A DNA stretch of 6,863 nucleotides from Desulfamplus sp. GTDB lineage: Bacteria; Desulfobacterota; Desulfobacteria; Desulfobacterales; Desulfobacteraceae. How positions within the stretch are numbered: position 1 is the first letter of the stretch; each line of letters starts with the position of its first letter. The DNA lies in assembly GCA_015231395.1 (NCBI GenBank), contig JADGBP010000125.1, positions 1 through 6,863 of the forward strand, given 5' to 3'. Of this stretch, positions 5,903 through 6,863 are shown in pieces. Made by a program: the position numbers and the translations under genes. The notes beneath the pieces were generated by a model. That model had not been told where the DNA came from. It did no database searches and worked only from the letters and a program-made list of their open reading frames with translations.

Positions 5903-6745
5903 CTATTCTTCAAGCACTTCTATAAAATTATAACGTGAGAGCTTCGCTATAGATTCAGGAAGTTTTGTGAATTTATTACATTTGAGCAGCAGTTCAGTAA
6001 TATGAGTCAGCCTATTTATTGATTCAGGCAGTTCAGATAGTTGGTTATGATAAAGATTAAGATGTTTAAGGTCAGTAAGATTCCCTATTGAATTTGGTAA
6101 TTCCGACAGTTTGTTAAAACTAAGATTAAGCTTGGTAAGTTTCGTAAGATTACATATAGATTCAGGCAGTTTAGTTAATTGATTAGCTGTCAGCAGAAAC
6201 TGGGTAAGCTGGGTAAGACTGCCTATTGATTCTGGTAATTCAAAGAGTTTGTTAGAGCCAAGATTAAGCTCTGTAAGCTGTATCAGATTCCCTATACATT
6301 CAGGCAGTTCAGACAGCAAATTCTCTTCAATATCAAGTTTAACCAATTTAACCAAACTGCATATTGATTTTGGTATTGAACTGATTTTGTTATATTTCAA
6401 ATCAAGCGTTTTAAGCTCAGTTAAATTACATATTGACTCAGGTATTCTGCTTAGTTTGTTATATTGAAGATCAAGCTGATTAAGTTTATTGAGTCTTACT
6501 ATTGATTCGGGCAGGTCTGCAAATTTGTTATTGCTAAGAAAAAGCCAAAGCATTTCCGTTAAGTTTTCTATTGAGTCAGGAAGTGTTGATAGTTGGTTAG
6601 AAGAAAGAAAAAGCCGGGTAAGCTGAGTAAGACTGCCTATTGAATCAGGAAGCAGTTTAAGTTCGTTCTCTTTAAGATCAAGCTGAGTAAGATGGGTGAG
6701 ATTTCCTATTGAGTCAGGAAGTATGGATATTTTGTTAGAAGGGGT
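5903..6745 (-). CDS. Leucine-rich-repeat protein, 5'-truncated
   Basis: The frame is open for 280 codons, from just after a TAA at 6748-6746 to the stop at 5905-5903. It encodes eleven complete 23-residue leucine-rich repeats of the pattern LPxSIxNLTxLTxLxLxxNxLxx and a shortened twelfth (LPESIAKLSRYNFIEVLEE). This plant-like/Ras-group type usually forms a curved protein-binding surface. No catalytic domain is attached here. The only ATG near the 5' side (6553) falls inside repeat 3 (LTEMLWLFL), has no ribosome-binding site, and would discard about three repeats that are intact in frame. Upstream of 6721 no GTG, TTG or ATG is available, and repeat homology ends at ~6740. The gene has therefore lost its true start and any N-terminal cap or domain, and may be a remnant. 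A 216-residue product from 6553 is the alternative. The partner and location are unknown because no signal peptide is visible. Confidence 0.8.
   Translation of the reverse strand, partial: TPSNKISILPDSIGNLTHLTQLDLKENELKLLPDSIGSLTQLTRLFLSSNQLSTLPDSIENLTEMLWLFLSNNKFADLPESIVRLNKLNQLDLQYNKLSRIPESICNLTELKTLDLKYNKISSIPKSICSLVKLVKLDIEENLLSELPECIGNLIQLTELNLGSNKLFELPESIGSLTQLTQFLLTANQLTKLPESICNLTKLTKLNLSFNKLSELPNSIGNLTDLKHLNLYHNQLSELPESINRLTHITELLLKCNKFTKLPESIAKLSRYNFIEVLEE
5963..6721 (-). repeat. Eleven tandem 69-bp leucine-rich-repeat units
   Basis: Each unit encodes 23 residues, and all eleven keep the 69-base period without insertion or deletion. The most similar pair at DNA level is units 2 and 8: 6616-6643 and 6202-6229 match at 27 of 28 bases and lie 414 bases (six units) apart. 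The neighbouring units in the two blocks are clearly more diverged. Confidence 0.75.
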
Positions 6746-6805
6746 TTAGTTACGGATTTCAGATTATCAGATATAATTGTCTTAATAGCCCAGCGTTTAC
6801 GGACG

Positions 6806-6839
6806 ACCGCAGTGTAATGTAATGCGGTTATATTTTTTT
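6806..6839 (+). terminator. Terminator-like hairpin with T-run
   Basis: ACCGCA (6806-6811) and TGCGGT (6823-6828) form a perfect 6-bp G+C-rich stem with an 11-base loop. TATA and then seven T's (6833-6839) follow, as in a rho-independent terminator reading rightwards. No plus-strand gene ends nearby, so it may end read-through, act in the leader of a gene beyond the edge, or belong to a moved fragment. Confidence 0.4.
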
Positions 6840-6852
6840 CAAATGATTACTC

Positions 6853-6858
6853 AAGGAG
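6853..6858 (+). promoter_or_regulatory. Likely ribosome-binding site of a gene beyond the right edge
   Basis: AAGGAG is followed by TAATA, where the window ends. A start codon at or just after 6863 would have normal spacing. No coding sequence of that gene is in view, so this is a prediction from position. Confidence 0.35.
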
Positions 6859-6863
6859 TAATA

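Noticed and set aside
5963..6721. Regular 69-base repeats as a possible CRISPR or satellite array
   Set aside because: The units have no constant-repeat/variable-spacer pattern and translate throughout as leucine-rich repeats.

Overview
The window is an A+T-rich piece of bacterial accessory DNA. It looks Gram-negative: one gene carries a type IV pilin-like helix, and a secreted C10 protease begins with a signal peptide. The mix of an insertion sequence, a lone integron attC-like site, a plant-type leucine-rich-repeat gene, a C10 peptidase and a zinc-ribbon/pilin fusion would suit a large, repeat-rich genome such as some Desulfobacterota (Desulfonema-like). That placement is inferred from gene style only, because no phylogenetic marker is present.

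Left part (1-2013). The first ~240 bases are the end of an insertion sequence. Its transposase starts at 124 on the minus strand, with a good ribosome-binding site, and runs off the left edge. Directly next to it is a metallo-beta-lactamase/beta-CASP gene that has lost its 5' part. The remaining 599-codon frame keeps only the last beta-CASP motifs plus a long C-terminal extension with an internally duplicated module. The simplest reading is that the element interrupted this gene.

Middle (2014-5075). A ~490-base non-coding stretch holds nested palindromes, an exact 13-bp inverted pair about 100 bases apart, and a 10-bp hairpin. It precedes a complete secreted cysteine protease of the streptopain (C10) family with both catalytic residues and accessory C-terminal domains. 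A single attC-like site lies downstream, with no integrase and no second attC in view. After it comes a very short reading frame that begins like TatA and then appears to be frameshifted.

Right part (5076-6863). A plus-strand gene encodes a zinc ribbon, a DUF2628-like membrane domain and a pilin-like helix and head. Eighteen bases separate it from a convergent minus-strand leucine-rich-repeat frame with eleven exact 69-base units. That frame has no start codon at its 5' end and its homology stops abruptly near 6740, so it is also truncated. The last ~120 bases hold a plus-strand terminator-like hairpin and, at the very edge, a ribosome-binding site that probably serves a gene just outside the window.

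The genes do not form an obvious pathway. The picture is a recombination-scarred region in which two of the larger genes have lost their 5' ends, while the protease and the zinc-ribbon/pilin gene look intact.
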